Positions 5,970 through 6,865 of a DNA stretch of 6,865 nucleotides are shown here, piece by piece. The DNA is taken from positions 1 through 6,865 of the forward strand of contig JASGCG010000089.1 of the NCBI GenBank assembly GCA_030054235.1, given 5' to 3'. A program made the position numbers and the translations under genes. Positions within the stretch are counted from its first letter, which is position 1. Each line of letters starts with the position of its first letter. The notes beneath the pieces were generated by a model. The model was not told the DNA's origin. It was given only the letters and a program-made list of their open reading frames with translations, and made no database searches. Source of the DNA: Bacteroidia bacterium (GTDB lineage: Bacteria; Planctomycetota; Phycisphaerae; Phycisphaerales; SM1A02).

Positions 5970-5984
5970 CCCGTACAGTACGGG
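5970..5984. promoter_or_regulatory. 15-bp perfect palindrome in the divergent gap, candidate operator
   Basis: CCCGTAC-A-GTACGGG has two 7-bp arms around one base and takes up 15 of the 21 bases between the divergent start codons at 5964 and 5986. A protein dimer bound here would cover both translation starts and probably both promoters. The core TACAGT (5974-5979) is a loose -10-like hexamer ending 6 bases before the ATG at 5986, which would fit a leaderless transcript, but no -35 element is evident. Confidence 0.45.
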
Positions 5985-5985
5985 C

Positions 5986-6865
5986 ATGACCCACGATTCG
6001 CTGCGTTCGTCCGTGTTTCCGCGTGTTGCGGCCCTGAGCCTTGCGGCCCTGGCGATGGCGTCGCCGCAGGAGGCCGTCGATCGTCCCGCCACGCAGGTCG
6101 TGCCGCAGCCCGCCGCCGCTGCACCCTTGATCGAGCTTGGCGAGAGCGCCGTGCTCGATGCATCGCAGCCCACGGTCTCGCCGACCTTCGGATCGGTCAC
6201 GGGGTGGGCCGGCAACCGTCTCATCGTCACTGGCCCCGAGCGCGTGCGCACCGGCGGCTTCAACGGCCAGATCGCGACCTTCAGCGAGACCGACGGCACC
6301 TGGGTCGGCACCCGCGAGCTCGCCGGGATCAGCGACACTTCCGTCTCCGAGACCGTGCTGCAATCGGTCGTGGGCAACGACGAATGGCTCTTCACCAGTG
6401 CGGAAGTGCAGGGCCGAGCCGGGCAAGTCGTCGTCTGGAAGCGCGATCAGGCGGCGTCGGGCTGGAAGCAAGTGCAGCGGTTGATGCCACCAGCCACACG
6501 AGCGGAGCCGGCCTTCGGCAGCGCGATGGCAATGGGCGATGGCTTTCTGGCCGTGAGCGCCGTCGACACGCGTTTCCGCGGCGAGCAGGGTCGAACGATC
6601 GTCGATGCTCCGCGCGTCTACCTCTTCACGCTCAAGGATGGCTCGTGGTCGGGCGCAGGCTCGCTCTCGCCCGATCCGGCGCTGAAGGCGATCTGGTTCG
6701 GCGGTGCCATCGCGGCTTCCGGGGATCAACTCGCGATCGCAAGCCCGAAGGCCTGGCAGCCGAGCCCGAAGCAGCCCGTGCAGGAATCAGGCGAGTGTGC
6801 GGTGCACCTCTATCGCCGCGGTGCCAACGGTGTGTGGGCCCTGCGGCAGTCGATCACCCCGCCAT
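5986..6865 (+). CDS. Secreted FG-GAP/beta-propeller-like protein (partial, 3' end outside window)
   Basis: The frame is open from the ATG at 5986 to the window end (293 codons) with no stop. Residues 1-25 form a clear Sec signal peptide: basic residues R7 and R13, hydrophobic AALSLAALAMA, and a likely cut after AMA (residue 25). The rest has repeating units resembling FG-GAP or integrin-alpha blades: FGSVTGWAGNRLIVTGPE (68-85), FGSAMAMGDGFLAVSA (177-192) and FGGAIAASGDQLAIASP (238-254). Each is followed by a strand with an aromatic and a GxW-type segment (IATFSETDGTW 96-106, VYLFTLKDGSW 211-221, VHLYRRGANGVW 273-284). The predicted fold is an extracytoplasmic beta-propeller; ligand and role are unknown. 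It diverges from the repeat-fold gene across a 21-bp gap. No Shine-Dalgarno site is evident. Confidence 0.82.
   Translation, partial: MTHDSLRSSVFPRVAALSLAALAMASPQEAVDRPATQVVPQPAAAAPLIELGESAVLDASQPTVSPTFGSVTGWAGNRLIVTGPERVRTGGFNGQIATFSETDGTWVGTRELAGISDTSVSETVLQSVVGNDEWLFTSAEVQGRAGQVVVWKRDQAASGWKQVQRLMPPATRAEPAFGSAMAMGDGFLAVSAVDTRFRGEQGRTIVDAPRVYLFTLKDGSWSGAGSLSPDPALKAIWFGGAIAASGDQLAIASPKAWQPSPKQPVQESGECAVHLYRRGANGVWALRQSITPP

Noticed and set aside
5965..6729. Upstream extension of the repeat-fold protein to 699 residues
   Set aside because: The added 255 residues have no recognisable domain and lie antisense to the FG-GAP-like gene, which has a signal peptide and repeated blades. The ATG at 5964 begins right at a signal-like segment.

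Overview
The window is GC-rich and densely packed, with six complete or nearly complete genes, a short fragment of a seventh at the left edge, and almost no intergenic DNA. The gene set suggests a planctomycete, perhaps of the Phycisphaerae: an aa3/caa3-type cytochrome c oxidase cluster, divergent heme O and heme A synthase genes, a secreted squalene-cyclase-fold repeat protein, a secreted FG-GAP-like protein, and few clear Shine-Dalgarno sites. This placement rests on recognised protein style only; no marker gene is present.

Bases 1-1169 (+ strand) are the end of a heme-copper oxidase operon. They hold the last codons of cytochrome c oxidase subunit III, then a subunit IV of the prokaryotic COX4 type with a histidine-rich N-terminus. 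After a strong 11-bp hairpin comes a second, divergent subunit III-like protein. Bases 1179-3147 (- strand) hold a two-gene unit: protoheme IX farnesyltransferase (heme O synthase, ctaB/cyoE) followed, with an 8-bp overlap, by a membrane-anchored DUF3179 protein. Bases 3171-4664 (+ strand) encode heme A synthase (ctaA), which carries an unexplained N-terminal membrane extension of about 170 residues. CtaB and CtaA make heme O and then heme A, the cofactor of the oxidase encoded at the left, so this half of the window is one functional module for building a terminal oxidase.

Bases 4630-5964 (- strand) encode a secreted protein of the prenyltransferase/squalene-oxidase repeat fold, overlapping the end of ctaA by 35 bp. 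Bases 5986-6865 (+ strand) encode the start of a secreted beta-propeller-like (FG-GAP type) protein that runs off the window. These two genes diverge from a 21-bp gap almost filled by a perfect 15-bp palindrome.

The points most worth a second look are the CtaA extension, the palindrome in the right-hand divergent gap, the 23-bp ctaB/ctaA divergent gap, the coupling of DUF3179 to ctaB, and the divergent subunit III paralogue. I found no mobile element, CRISPR array, tRNA or rRNA. No stretch longer than 300 bases lacks a gene. No clearly novel multi-gene system is visible.
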